Assembly: GCA_947623455.1 (NCBI GenBank)
Contig: OX392545.1
Location: 20,558,001-20,622,000 of the forward strand
Reading direction: 5' to 3'
DNA from: Mimachlamys varia
Taxonomy: Eukaryota > Mollusca > Bivalvia > Pectinida > Pectinidae
DNA: 64,000 bases
Below the pieces are notes generated by a model, which had not been told where the DNA came from, made no database searches, and saw only the letters and a list, made by a program, of their open reading frames with translations. The position numbers were made by a program, and so were the translations under genes. Of this stretch, positions 37,157-48,520 are shown in pieces (the first letter of the stretch is position 1; each line of letters opens with the position of its first letter).

Positions 37157-37840
37157 ACCTCATTTTGACTGCGTATACGGTAGTATGCCCGCAGTTGGCA
37201 ACGAACATATTCTATGGTGCGCGTTAGCGTATACGCAGTCAAAATGAGGTAAAATCCTTATATTTACATCATTATTCATTTTCAAGTGATATACGAAGAA
37301 AAAAGCATTCGAAGCGGGTTGCTAAGATGGTAACTACAATGGCCGTGGTTGCTAAGATAATATAGCCCCATTTGATTTCATCAATATATTGATAAATTTA
37401 GAAAATATACAGTGAATAACACTATTTTCCTTCATAACAGTATATGTAAATTTGGTATTAAATAATATTTCTAGCATGTCGAATTTATTTCTTTATTCAT
37501 AACGGTCGTTACGTATACGCATTGATACAGTGATCTGGTTGTGACGCGGTTCGAGGTCAGACGTTACAACTGCAGGGCGCCGCCATGTTTGCGTTTCCGT
37601 CAAAGAATTTCGAATGCGCATAATTTGGAATCAAAATTTTGCTAGAAACCATTTATTGTTTAATCACAGGAAATTGATCTATATATGTTCCATGTTTCAA
37701 AATCTTGTAGGAAACAAACAATGGCCGACAGCGAATACTTATTTTTCTGAATCTTGAACGACGCCATATTTGAACAAATATCAATCCGCCGAGCCTTTTT
37801 TCACTGCGTATACGCTAATATATTCGCAGTCAGAGTATAG
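37157..37840. mobile_element. Possible element with 23-bp palindromic arms and a terminal direct repeat
   Basis: Perfect 23-bp inverted arms lie at 37157-37179 and 37228-37250 (core ACTGCGTATACG). A diverged direct copy of the left arm and its following sequence occurs near 37,800-37,835 (CACTGCGTATACGCTAATAT). The interior is non-coding. Boundaries are uncertain. Confidence 0.5.
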
Positions 37841-38605
37841 ACTCGAGGTTGATAAGGTGCTATTTTGAATGTCCCTTTATTTTTCGCTTGGTGCACATGA
37901 AAGATTTACGCCTATATAAACATCAAAAATTAAGATAAAGAAAATGTGTTATTGTACTATACGGTGAATTTGTCAATGAATTTAACTGAAAACAAATGCA
38001 TTGTCTTTCTTATTTCCGGAAACAACAAGAGGTTTATAACAAACTGTAAAAAACACCCACGTGACAGTATATATGACGTCACTGTCGGGTCAAACAAGTC
38101 TTTTATCGTTACAAACATAAGAATTGCATTGAGTACCATGCATGACGCATGCGCAACCGCCAAACATTGCGGAAGCAATGACTTGTTGATGGTTGCAATT
38201 ACTGAATGAAGAAGACTACGAATGTTTTCGTTGCAACAAAAGAGGGATATTATTCCCAGATGTGAAAGGTTTTATCTGTGGAAAACAAGACAAATTTACT
38301 TGTGTTTGTCAATTTTATCAGCAAATTAATATCTTTTCAGTAAACATACAAAAATAAACACGTATTTCCTGCCTGTTCTGTCAAATTAAGGACACTATAA
38401 CATAACAATTCCACATAACTTGTCAATTTAAAAAAAAAGTAACATTCACGTGTCAGCGATTTGTTTCTGTAAGTTCCCACTTGTAATGACCACTACAAAA
38501 ACAGTTTTGAATATCGACAGTTTACAAGGAAGGTGCGATTGGTACTCGCGTCCTCGAAAAACTAGACACACAAACAATCAATATTTATGCAATAAGAAAA
38601 TAAAA
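37841..38605. other. Unassigned AT-rich stretch
   Basis: No repeat or gene recognised. The 87-codon frame at 37946-38209 has no known domain. Confidence 0.45.
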
Positions 38606-39090
38606 ATCAGAGAATACCGACGCGTCAACAAAAACATTATCCAAACTCCAAATCAATTAAACTACGAAGAACAAAACATGTTCAAAATAAACACTAACGG
38701 AGACACTTGATATTGGAGGCACAGTGGTCTAGAAGTAGGACACTAGGCTCGTGATCGAAGGGCTGCGAGTTCGATTTCCGGCCACGGCACTTGTGTTGTA
38801 TCCTTGAGCAAGGTACAATGTACCTTACTCCGCTTGTTCCAGTCTACTCAGCTGTAAATGAGTACGTGGTTTGGCAGCAGCGCTAGAAATTGTAGAATGC
38901 TAGCTGCGACCACTGATAATTATTAATTTGTGATAGGGCGGTATCTAAGAATCTTGAGTTATTATTATTATTATTAAAAGGTAAAAGAAAATAAAACATG
39001 GTGTTCCGGAAGGGTAGGATTTTCTTGCTTCATCGTCGACATCCGACATGTACATCTTGAACGCATCCACTTTAATGTCACGTCCTCAAA
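38606..39090 (-). mobile_element. Retroelement 3'-tail copy interrupted by a SINE
   Basis: 38606-38711 (AGAGAATACCGACGCGTCAA) and 38973-39090 (GGTGTTCCGGAAGGGTAGG, CATCGTCGACATCCGACATG) are consecutive parts of the same minus-strand retroelement tail. They are separated by the SINE at 38712-38972. Confidence 0.75.
38712..38972 (+). mobile_element. tRNA-derived SINE with ATT tail
   Basis: The head has a fitting A box (TGGTCTAGAAG) and a near-perfect B box (GTTCGATTT). The body contains ATCCTTGAGCAAGGTACAAT and CAGCTGTAAATGAGTACGTGG-type sequence, a block I know from SINEs of several invertebrate and chordate genomes (possibly the Nin or a related domain). The 3' end is (ATT)n. It sits inside a retroelement fragment. 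Confidence 0.8.
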
Positions 39091-39659
39091 CGGAGATTAG
39101 AGGTATAAAACCCTGTATACAGGTCTTTACCGGCACTTTATTACATCGTTATAAAATTATGACATTCTTCTAGGCCAATATACTATATCAAGCTAAGAAA
39201 ACATGTCAATACAAAAATCTAAACAGTATGATACTTAATGGAGAAAATCATTGTCTGCATAATTATACTTCCATATAGTTCCATATAGTTTAGCTGGTAT
39301 ATTTAAAATCGCAGGACTTACAGAATATCGCCGTTTTATCTATTCCCACCAACATACAGCTTACATTTTTTATAATAAAGTTTAAACACTACTTTCTGCC
39401 TCTTATTCGTTAAGTCGTCTATGGAGTTTGTATAACATTTGTTATTGTTTCCTGTTCTTTTAACTCCAATGCTAATTATTTCCGCGATGTTAAGGTTCGA
39501 TGATTTTATTGTGATTTTAAGTGTTCATTTCTGTTTTGCCTTACCATATATCTCGTTGTGATGATATGGTATTTCTATAATTCACTTCCGCTTATCTTTC
39601 AGGAACGCATGGTCCTCTGTTCCCTTTTTGTAAATAATTTCTTATTTCAGCTTAGTTCA

Positions 39660-39850
39660 GCCACATACATCTATCGGCTTTTACGCATCTGACCCTTCTG
39701 CTTCTACGTTAGAGTTCGATTCCACTTTATCTACTTATCTAACATCACTGACGAGTCCTTGAAGGACGAAACAGCTGTATGCTGCAGTTTAATTCATTTT
39801 TTTCGGCATACTGTATCTAGTTGTCAATTTTAAAAGGTGTAACACAAGTG
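39660..39850 (+). mobile_element. Hammerhead-ribozyme repeat, copy 2
   Basis: Same family as 11,266 but plus-oriented: GCATCTGACCCTTCTGCTTC, the hammerhead (39742-39785), AGTTTAATTCATTTTTTTCG, GCATACTGTATCTAG, then a diverged end near TAACACAAGTGTGTT. Confidence 0.8.
39742..39785 (+). ncRNA. Type I hammerhead ribozyme, weakened stem I
   Basis: CTGACGA, stem II GTCCT-TGA-AGGAC, GAAA and ACAGCTGT with a GUA cleavage triplet are intact. Stem I (ACATCA with TGCTGC) has two mismatches, so folding is less certain than in the 11.4-kb copy. Length is 44 nt, as in the other good copies. Confidence 0.78.
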
Positions 39851-41344
39851 TGTTACATCATCTGTCAAGACAACGGAAATATTGTGTAAGTGGAGTGAGA
39901 ATGAAAAGTACATGTATATCAATTGTTTGAGGTTTAAGATCTAAGCAATGTTTTATACGACTGGTTCAATGCACATTATATACTTGTATCTGACCACGTA
40001 CAAATTTTTTGTTCCAGTATGTAGATTTTCGTAATAAAAGATCGTTAAATGAACATCAGAAAGCGTCATGAAGAAGCATGCGGGATGAAGGTTTTTCGTG
40101 GCAGCAAAAGTACTTAAAGGGTGATACATAGACGGGTATACTAAAGCATTGGTCAAAGGACGCACAGAAGAAGAACGCTTTCATCATTTAGGAAATGATG
40201 CAGAAAAACCAAATGCTTATTTAAACTGCACCATGCCGCTGTTTGTCCTTGTAGGACTGTAAAATTGATAAGCTGTAATGCTTAAGATTAATAAAAGAAT
40301 TGAATTGACTCGAAAGTGATGCTAAGCAAGGTCGCCTAAAATGTGAAGCCTATGATAAGATAAATATGATACATATTTTAGGTTTATCTGATGGTATCAT
40401 AATTTTAGATATTATTTGTATTTAAATATGTCAAAATGAGGTGTGACCTTTACATAAAAGAGCGGAACTTACGTCATATACCGATGCGTGAATTGTGTGT
40501 GTGCTTTTATCGTGTACAGAATGTAAACATCTTTTGTACCTTTAATGGCGGTCACCTGTCCATGTCTTCACACGGAGACCCGACTGTACCACACATCAAA
40601 GTGCTAATTGTATTTATATGTTGACGTCTGACTTCGGCAGTCAAACACACAAAGTAACGCCACGCTGTGACAATAAAAGCGAACCTTTATTAAACAGTTT
40701 AAAAACCAACAGAAACATTTCTGTGTTTGCGAATTAGAAGCTTTATTTAATTATTGATAGAGACACATTCACAAACATACTTAGGACAATGATTACATTA
40801 ATGAAGTTGACAAACACGTTTTAAATGTCGCTCACTTATACCATTTAACATGGAAATCCTTCAGCACACTTAGCATAACGAATGTAAAGGAGGTGTAATT
40901 GCCTGACCAGGAGAGCGCACCTGTCCCTGGGACTTGTTATAGAAACAGGAGTGGCGGTGTATTGATCGAGAGCCGAAGGACCAACCAGCTACTGGCTGAC
41001 GGGCAGTGGTATTGTAATGTTATATGCAAATGACACACGGTTTCCTACCATCTCTCTGAAATGAGCTTCGACGAGTTCCAATGCTTCTGTAGGGACGCGA
41101 AACAACACTCGACAATAACTATCTAAATGTCAATGAAGAAAACAAAACTTTGAAAATAGTAAAATATTGCATAAATTTTAACACAACCTTGTATTATCCG
41201 TCTTATTACATCGCCTCTGCAGTATAGACTTTTAATGCAAATGCGATTAAGAGAGTGGCATAAATATATATTACGTTGAGAATATTGCTTCAGTTCTCAC
41301 TTTGAGGTCATGACAATTACTTATTATTTATTCTCTTATTCTTT
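39851..41344. other. Unassigned stretch
   Basis: Apart from the decayed hammerhead fragment I see no gene or array. Confidence 0.45.
40205..40275 (-). mobile_element. Decayed hammerhead repeat fragment, copy 3
   Basis: AAACTGCACCATGCCGCTGT, then TTGTCCTTGTAGGACTGTAA is recognisable as the inverse of a hammerhead core, but the CUGANGA side is lost. Confidence 0.6.
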
Positions 41345-42110
41345 TTCAAGAGTCTCCGGGTAAATTTGCATTTGTTCATATTTTTTCCCTGGTTTAATCG
41401 ATTTTGAAATATCAGATTATTGTTTCGCTGACGCTTTTTTGAGCTCTCTGATGTTTTAGGTAGATTGAATAGGTAGTCAGTATGTTTATGCAAAAACGTT
41501 TCTGTGTCAATCTATATGGTTAATATTGTGTATAACCGTCCATTAAGCTATGTACTTTAATTGCAGTTTCTCCAGTGAAATAGATAGAGGTAATTCAATG
41601 GTTTCCCGTTAAATATATGATATATTTCACGAGTATTTTTTTTATATTTTCACCAGTGGGTAGTACGAATGAAAATGTATTTTAAATCTGCCATACGAGT
41701 GAAATATATCTGATATTTATTGGGAAACCATTGAATTTTCTATTTATTACATTTTCAAAATTCCCGAAAGTCTGATTTCATTTACACAATTTGCGGTTAC
41801 AACTGATCGGGACGGAGTATCTAAGGCTTATAGAATAATAACACTCCACAGGGTGAAGTTCTATTTTTTCAAATATATTAAAGATACAAAAAAACAATAT
41901 AAATACAATTCATTAAATATCTATTAATTTCCAAAATACTATAAAGGTTTTTAATTTCCTTACTTTATGTGATTGGATTCTAAAATAAGGAAAAATAGTA
42001 CACAATAGTGCTGAATGATTACGGACCGAAACATTTATCATTACTAGTGATGATATAAGTTTAATCAAGTTGATATTTTCTGATATCTCACTGGCAAAAA
42101 TGTAATAACA
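41345..42110 (+). mobile_element. Retroelement tail plus foldback, copy 1 of a duplicated segment
   Basis: A tail fragment (TTTAATCGATTTTGA, CGCTGACGCTTTT) at 41345-41470 is followed by a foldback (41577-41750) with 55-bp arms containing TTCAATGGTTTCCC. Next come TTTGCGGTTACAACTGA, CTAAGGCTTATA and ATCATTACTAGTGATGATA. The same order recurs at 44,155-44,745. Confidence 0.7.
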
Positions 42111-43629
42111 AAATTATCATCTAGATAACTTATAACATCACTAGAGATGATACAGTGTATCAGTTAAGGTCCGATATCACTGCGCACTGTTTGTGTACCA
42201 TATCTTCATTGTCCAACAATCAAATTATATCATATGAGGAAAAATTTCAAACCTTCAAAGACTTTTGAAACTGCATGTAAATTTTTCCTTTGTTCATATT
42301 TTGTCCCTGGTTTAAAGAGGCATCACGGTAAAACTATATTTTTTTATGCTTATTTTGAATTATTGTATATATGAATTAAATGTATACTCTTGTGGAAAAT
42401 TAATGGGCGACTTACGCTGAAATATGTTCACAAAAATTTTAATTAATAATTAAAAAAGGGAATCACTATTCGTTGATCAACGATTTGGACATGTAAATTT
42501 TTTTGCATCACATATGATAACGCATGCGCATAACAAGCTACATCGGTAAACAAAAAATGGCGATCCGCGTGACCTACATGTAACTACCAAGCGAAAAGTG
42601 GCCGAATGGTCAAATTTTAACGTAAGGATTATATTACGGAAGCATAATGAGGGATGTGAAGTATTCAAGGGAGAGACTAACAGCCAAATTGTTTGCAATG
42701 TTACAGTTTTCTTCTGGATAGCCGGTGACACAGGGATAACTCTTTCATTCCTCTGTTACATGAAATGCGTGTGTAAAACTTGAAAGCGTGTATTGTAATA
42801 TTCCCTTTATAATATTCCAGTAAAACGGCATTATTGAATTATATTGCTGAAGAGAAAGACCTTTTCACATACAAGAAAAACCGTAGGGGGGGGGGGGGTT
42901 ACGTTATAAAACGCCGGTATCCCGGGTGATTGAGTTTAATGTATACGGATTCAATTTGGACAAAATGAATAAATTTATGTCATCATGTGCGGATAAAAAA
43001 ATCTTGTCATACCTAATCTATAAGATACGGATTGTACAAATATTATCGGGTTTGGACCCCGGTATTAAATTTGATATGACCCAAAATATATGCATTATAT
43101 AAGTGAAGTCATTAATTCATAAAAAAATCATATATATGTATGTCCCATATCTGCAGTTGTGTTGAAAATGTTAACGAACCTTTAAATTTACATAAAAAAG
43201 TAAAGAATCATAACATTTATAAATGGATTAAGTATTGGACAATTATCTTCTCGACTAGTTCCAAATTTGAGATATATATTATACATGTATTCTACATGTT
43301 TAGTGCGTGGTGCGTCATATGAGTGCACGGACTTCCGTGATACATATATAATTGTAAGTGTTAAAGTATGTTGACGCTGAGATTTGGATAGATTTTAGAT
43401 GGTTATATAGATAGTCTGAAAAAAATCTTCAATACATCGAGTTGTATAAAAAAAAATCGGAATCATTTCATTTATTTTTTTACTTTTCAATGCATGCACA
43501 CTTTTGTGAAATGGTTCTAAATCAGGATTCGTGAAGATAACTTTTTACAGAAATTAAGGTTTGCCCTATGGTTGTCATCGTCGGAAACCCACATGACACT
43601 GTTAAACGTACAATGTAAGAGTGCAGTGT
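42111..43629. other. Unassigned stretch with poly-G run
   Basis: Contains a short retroelement tail scrap near 42,270-42,320 and a run of 13 G at 42886-42898. No gene recognised. Confidence 0.45.
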
Positions 43630-43765
43630 AGCTTTTATGACCATTGAGGGGGCATTTTTATCGAAAATTGATCTTAACCCCCCAAATGTGTAAAATTACT
43701 CTAAACATCCTATTTTAGGTCCAAAACTAGCTGTAACAAATTCTCAGGTCCCTGTGATTTGCATC
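43630..43765. mobile_element. Partial copy of the foldback at 33,118
   Basis: Shares the right half: AAATTACTCTAAAC, TAGGTCCAAAACTAGCTGTA, GGTCCCTGTGATTTG. Confidence 0.55.
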
Positions 43766-44154
43766 GGTTTCAGTCAGGTACTGATGTCGATAAATGATGC
43801 AGAGATGTCGACATAAATTTATTCATATGCATATCGTGTGTAATTAACGTTTGATTATTAATGTGAATGTGATTCAATAAATTTATACACGGACTTTGTG
43901 TCTGGTTCATCATCGGACCTGTACATTACGTATCCCCTCCCTATGGGCCCCTCGTCGACTTGCGACAAAATAGTCACGTGATTGACGCGTGATCAGCGCT
44001 ATTTTTATCGGGCTTTCCCAAGGAATGCAATTTTGCAAGTGGCTAATAAACACATTTTGAGTGCGCTTTGAATATTGAAATATCAGGAAAATGTATCTGG
44101 TAGTGCAGACAGCATGTACATTCAAGAACTTCATTGTAGACTTCCCCGGGATGC

Positions 44155-44745
44155 CCCTTTAATCGATTTTCAGTTCGGATTATGATTTTGTTGACGCTTT
44201 GGTACATTGTATTCTCTGATTTATTTTTAGGTAGAGGCTATTCAATGGTTTCCCGTTAGATATCAAATAAATTTCACAAATAAAGTATATTGTTTTATAT
44301 ATTAAAATATTTTTAAAAATCTGCCGTACGAGTGAATACAGTTTTGATATTTAATGGGAATCCATTGAATTTCCTTTTTATTACATCTTTAAAATTCCAA
44401 AGACATCTGATTCATTTTTTTAATTTGCGGTTACAACTGAACTGGATGGAGTGCCTAAGGCTTATAAAATATTAATACGCAAACAGGATGAAGTTCTATT
44501 TTTTGTTCAAAATATAGTAAAAATAGAAAAAAAACTAAACAAAAACCATTAGATAATATTCATTTCAAAAATACTATAAGGGTTTTTTATTTTCTTACTG
44601 TATATGAATTGAGTCTAGAATAACAAAATTGTACACAAATAGTGTACAGTGATTTCCGACCGAAACCTATATCATTACTAGTGATGTTATAAGCATCCAT
44701 GATATAACTTTAGTTGATATTTTCTGATATTTTACTTTTAAAATG
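44155..44745 (+). mobile_element. Retroelement tail plus foldback, copy 2 of a duplicated segment
   Basis: AATCGATTTTCAGTTCGGAT and the tail end are followed by a foldback (44235-44385, TTCAATGGTTTCCCGTTA with a diverged inverse), then TTTGCGGTTACAACTGA, CTAAGGCTTATA and ATCATTACTAGTGATG. Parallel to 41,345-42,110. Confidence 0.7.
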
Positions 44746-44933
44746 AAAAAAAAAGTTTTATTATAGATTAACCTGCAACAGAAATATGTAAAAGATAACC
44801 TTTAATAACGCGTCCACGTGATATACTAATTTATAACTACACCATACTGCCTGGTATTGATATACATTTGTAGTTGTTGTAATTCTATATTGTAAAAGAC
44901 ACAATATATTATTTGAAAAAGGTATCACGGAAA

Positions 44934-45180
44934 ATTGTAAAAACCGATATTTTTGCGAATGGAATTTTTCGCTTACTCAGCTTTCAAATTGTTCGCAATA
45001 TGGATATGTTTTACTGTCAGTCGAATTAATTTGCTATGTGTGTAAATTAAATAATACTGTTTTACACTGTAGAGTTTAAGTGGTGTTTAATATATTCGTA
45101 TGTAGATATATTTGCTGAGATTTAATGCAAGCGAAGTAAGCGAAAATTCCCACATCACGAATTATTCCATTTTTACAGTT
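44934..45180. mobile_element. Foldback (MITE-like) element, relative of 58,433
   Basis: ATTGTAAAAACCGATATTTT at one end and the inverse of TTCCATTTTTACAGT at the other. Internal words TGGAATTTTTCGCTTA and AAGCGAAAATTCCCACA match the 58.4-kb element. Confidence 0.65.
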
Positions 45181-45239
45181 TTGCTTAAATGTTTGACCAG
45201 ATTTAATAAAAACAAAATATATACACGTTATGTTATTAA

Positions 45240-45660
45240 AGATGACTTAACACACACATGTGCTGCACCTTTTAAAGATGACGTAACACACACATATGCT
45301 GCACCTCTTAAATTTAATAGATACAGTATGACGATGATAATGAAATAAACTGCACCACACAGCTGTTTCGTCCTACTAGGACTCTTCAGTAATGCAAGGG
45401 ACCAAAAGGCTGGAATCCAAAATTTCTAAACTAATGTAGAAGCAGAAGAGTCAGGTACGTAAAACCCCTTTAATTTATGAATTGAGGAGAAAAAAATAAA
45501 CTAGTTCTGTATTATTTCACAAATCGTGTACTTGTGTGTATATTATGTATCATGCCACCACTCAAATGAGATTAACTGTGTGTAGGGAGGCCACGGGGAC
45601 TGAAGAATCCACCAGCAGATTTATTCAATGAGAAGGGGGTATTTTCATTTTTGATATTAG
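45240..45660 (-). mobile_element. Hammerhead-ribozyme repeat, copy 4 (permuted)
   Basis: In plus order: ACACACACATATGCTGCACC (itself locally duplicated), the hammerhead (45352-45395), AATCCAAAATTTCTAAAC, GTAAAACCCCTTTAATTTAT, ACTAGTTCTGTATTATTTC. After these come CTCAAATGAGATTAACTGTG and ATCCACCAGCAG, which precede the hammerhead in the 11-kb copy. The order is thus a circular permutation of copy 1. Confidence 0.8.
45352..45395 (-). ncRNA. Type I hammerhead ribozyme with altered cleavage site
   Basis: Minus strand: GCATTA (stem I), CTGAAGA, GTCCT-AGT-AGGAC, GAAA, ACAGCTGT, then G and TGGTGC (stem I, paired with wobbles). The core is intact but the cleavage triplet is GUG, which violates the NUH rule, so self-cleavage is probably lost. 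Confidence 0.78.
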
Positions 45661-45784
45661 AAGAGAAACATATGCTATAATAACGTAGTGGATTTCTGGT
45701 CAGCTTTGTGAAAGCTTACCAAGGGTATTTAATTACATTACAGCAATTAACAAAACTACATTAATTAATTTCCCCATTCACTTA

Positions 45785-46195
45785 TGTAAAGCTTTCCGAT
45801 GGAGATTTTAGAAGGAATCCATACCCATAGTGGTAAAAACAAATCTACACAATAATGAAGCTAACAAGATTTCACTTCTGAAATGCTTTCCTCTGGAGAT
45901 TCAAGGAACTTTTACAAAACTGAGATCGGTATCCTTAATGGTAACAGATGATCTTCAGAAAAATGAGCCTAACAGTGCTACATTTATGTACTGCATCCTA
46001 TGAAGATTTAAGGAACAACCACGAACTTGAGATCTTTACCCGTAATGGTGATCTATGTTCTACCCAACAATGAAGCTAACAATGCTACATGTCTGTAATG
46101 CTTTCCTATGGAGATATAAGGGATATCTACGAAACTGGCGTCTTTACCCCTAGTGGTAACATATATTTAACTCAACTATGAAGCTAACATTGCTT
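45785..46195. repeat. 108-bp tandem repeat, about four diverged units
   Basis: ATGAAGCTAAC-type words start at 45855, 45963, 46070 and 46178 (spacing 107-108). Each unit contains a CTATGGAGAT-like and a TTTACCC-TAGTGGTAAC-like segment. Confidence 0.8.
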
Positions 46196-46804
46196 TATTG
46201 ATAAAGTTCAATGTCCGTCCAGGTGAGACTAAGCCCACTTTGGCCACCACAATGGTCAGCACAATGAGTGGTCAGTGTAACGAGTTAACGTGCCGGTCAT
46301 TAGGCTGGACGTGTTGTCCGTGTTTAAACGCCGTCAAAAAGAATTAAAATCAACACCCAATTTACATAATGGGATTATTGTTAGCCCGAGGCTGCCTCAG
46401 GTAGGTAGGGTAGGCTTAAGGTATCACCTTTTGTAGCCAGGTATTATGTGGTCGGAGAGGTGTTACGTAGTCCTCACCTAGGTAGAAATATAGTCACCTT
46501 TAATACTATGTCAGGGTCTGTACTCACCCCAGTCCCGCCAAATCTCAATCACCTCTCTCATAAATTGAACTACTTTAGTGACACGTTAACAGAATAACTA
46601 ATACAAGCTTTAACGTTGGTTATAATTGACTTGTCTATATTAACTCATTTATCCCTTCAGACACATTTTAACTCTTCCAATGGAAAGATTTAACTAGTCC
46701 ATTATGGAATTTCAGGGAGAAGTGAGTCACACCTGTCATTATATTGTCATCACTTCGGTCATACAAAGGAATAGCCAAACATCACGTGCCCGACGAATAT
46801 TTAG
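46196..46804. other. Unassigned, less AT-rich stretch
   Basis: Non-repetitive; several ACAATG words near 46,250-46,265. No gene recognised. Confidence 0.4.
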
Positions 46805-47118
46805 TTCTAAGGAAAACAAAATCAGAGAGTATCAAAGCGTCAACAAAATCATAATTCGAACTCAAAGTCGATTAACCTAGGGGCAAAATAGGAACAAAAG
46901 AAAGATTTACATGGAGACCCTTATAAAAGTACAAGAAAATAAGATCAGGTGTTCTAGAAGAGTAAGCGTATTCTGTTTCATCGACAGCACCCGCCATGTA
47001 AATCTTTGTCAAATCCAAGTAAACATCAAGTTCTCAAAACAAGAACAGAGTATCATTGTCAATGACAAAAAGTTATTCTTGTAAACTATATATTTTTGAC
47101 TTGGAAAAAGATCGAATG
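46805..47118 (-). mobile_element. Retroelement 3'-tail copy
   Basis: AGCGTCAACAAAATCATAAT, CGATTAACCTAGGGGCAAAA, then AGTAAGCGTATTCTGTTTCA and CACCCGCCATGTAAATC run in minus orientation, nearly the full tail. Confidence 0.8.
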
Positions 47119-47139
47119 TTGTTTTTAAAAAACCCAGAA

Positions 47140-47500
47140 AATACCGAAGCGTCATGAAAACCAGTATTCGAACTCGAAATCGATTAAACGAAAGACAGCA
47201 TCAATCTAATTAAAATACAGAGCCTCACTATTACAATCGTGTGTACCCGAACAAGGATAGTTCTACACGAACAACGTTTAAAAAGTACACGATAAGACCA
47301 GGTTTTCCGGAAGAAAAAAGCGTCCTCTACTTCAAGGACGGCATCCGCCATGTAAAACTAGGTCAGTTTCAAGTAAATTTTTTGTCCTCAAAGTGAAAAC
47401 TTACGCATCATTCTCAATCGCTACAAAAAGGCACCCTAATGAGCATTTTCAAAAACGCAGAATATTTCTCAATGAGATCAAGAGGGCGACCATAATGCTT
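47140..47500 (-). mobile_element. Retroelement 3' copy reaching the RT C-terminus
   Basis: Second, adjacent minus-oriented tail (ATACCGAAGCGTCATGAAAA, GGTTTTCCGGAAG, CGGCATCCGCCATGTAAAAC). It continues into the image of the RT C-terminal codons (GAATATTTCTCAATGAGATC, GGGCGACCATAA). Confidence 0.75.
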
Positions 47501-47889
47501 CCTAACAGTGTTCATTAACCGACATCTTTCTATTCCCGGTGTCGTAAATTTGTTCTTCAACAGCCAACGTATCCTTATACATACACACATGTCAATATAA
47601 TGAGAAATGGTAAGATTTAGTCTTATTGTGACACTGTATACTCCAGGAGTGGAATTAATGGGATGTTGATTTTGAAAAACTCGAAAGTCTTTTGATCAAT
47701 CTTGAACACACCTCCTAAAAAAATCTTTTCGTGCGAAACATTTGATTTTTCGACCCTGTACACTACCTTACCGCATACAAAATTCGATCTCTTGTTATGA
47801 GAGCTTTCTTTTCTTAGAAAGCCGGACGACAATACAAATATATGGTAGTGAGCTATCTTGGAGCATACTTTGTGAAAAACACGACAAGA

Positions 47890-48520
47890 TATACTAAGGA
47901 TGATTGAATTCCTGGTCGACAATATTTTTGTTGAGTTCTGGGGAAATATTTTCCAGCAGACTGTTGGTATTCCAATGGGAACAAACTGTGCCCCACTCTA
48001 ATTAGCTGACTTATTTTTGTTTTGATACGAGGCTGAGTTTATGGAAGAGCTAATCAGGACAGGTAACAAAAACCTTGCCAAATCTTTTGATTTTACTTTC
48101 AGATATATCGACGATGTATGTTTTTCTATAAACACCAAGAAGTTTGCTGACCACGTCGATCGTATACACCCTCTGAACTTGGAATAAAGGACACTACAGA
48201 CTCTTTTACATCTGCTGCTTACCTCGATCCCTACGTAAACTACGACCAACATGTACAGCTTACTACTAAGTTATACGATAGACGTGATGATTTCAATTTT
48301 CCGATCGTTACCTTTCCATTTCTTGATAGTAACATCCCTGCTTCTCCAACCATGGTGTTTACATATCGCAGTTGATTCGTGATTTTCATATGATTGATGT
48401 CGATTGCTGATAAACAAATTAACAACACAAGGAAATCGAGAGATGCAGGTTGATTAGAACTATGAGCAAGTGTTATGGTCGCCATCTTTATCTCATTGAG
48501 ATCTTTAAGTGATATGAAGA
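47890..48520 (+). pseudogene. Reverse transcriptase fragment, Penelope-like retroelement type (broken)
   Basis: Plus-strand translation gives NIFVEFWGNIFQQTVGIPMG, then TNCAPL, LADLFLF, YEAEF and, at 48104-48115, the catalytic YIDD (context FRYIDDVCFSI). Further along come YLDPYVNYD, KLYDRRDDFNFPIV and FPFLDSNIPASP. An RT palm/thumb region is clear. The frame is broken by TAA at 47999-48001 and TGA at 48023-48025, and frame shifts after 48,180, so it is dead. The family resembles Penelope-like RTs common in marine invertebrates; assignment to that group rather than another non-LTR class is from memory. It leads directly into the 3' tail at 48,520-48,815, which identifies the many dispersed tails in this window. 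Confidence 0.82.

Noticed and set aside
42886..42898. G-quadruplex candidate at a run of 13 G
   Set aside because: It is a single homopolymer without further G-runs nearby; likely a length-variable mononucleotide tract.
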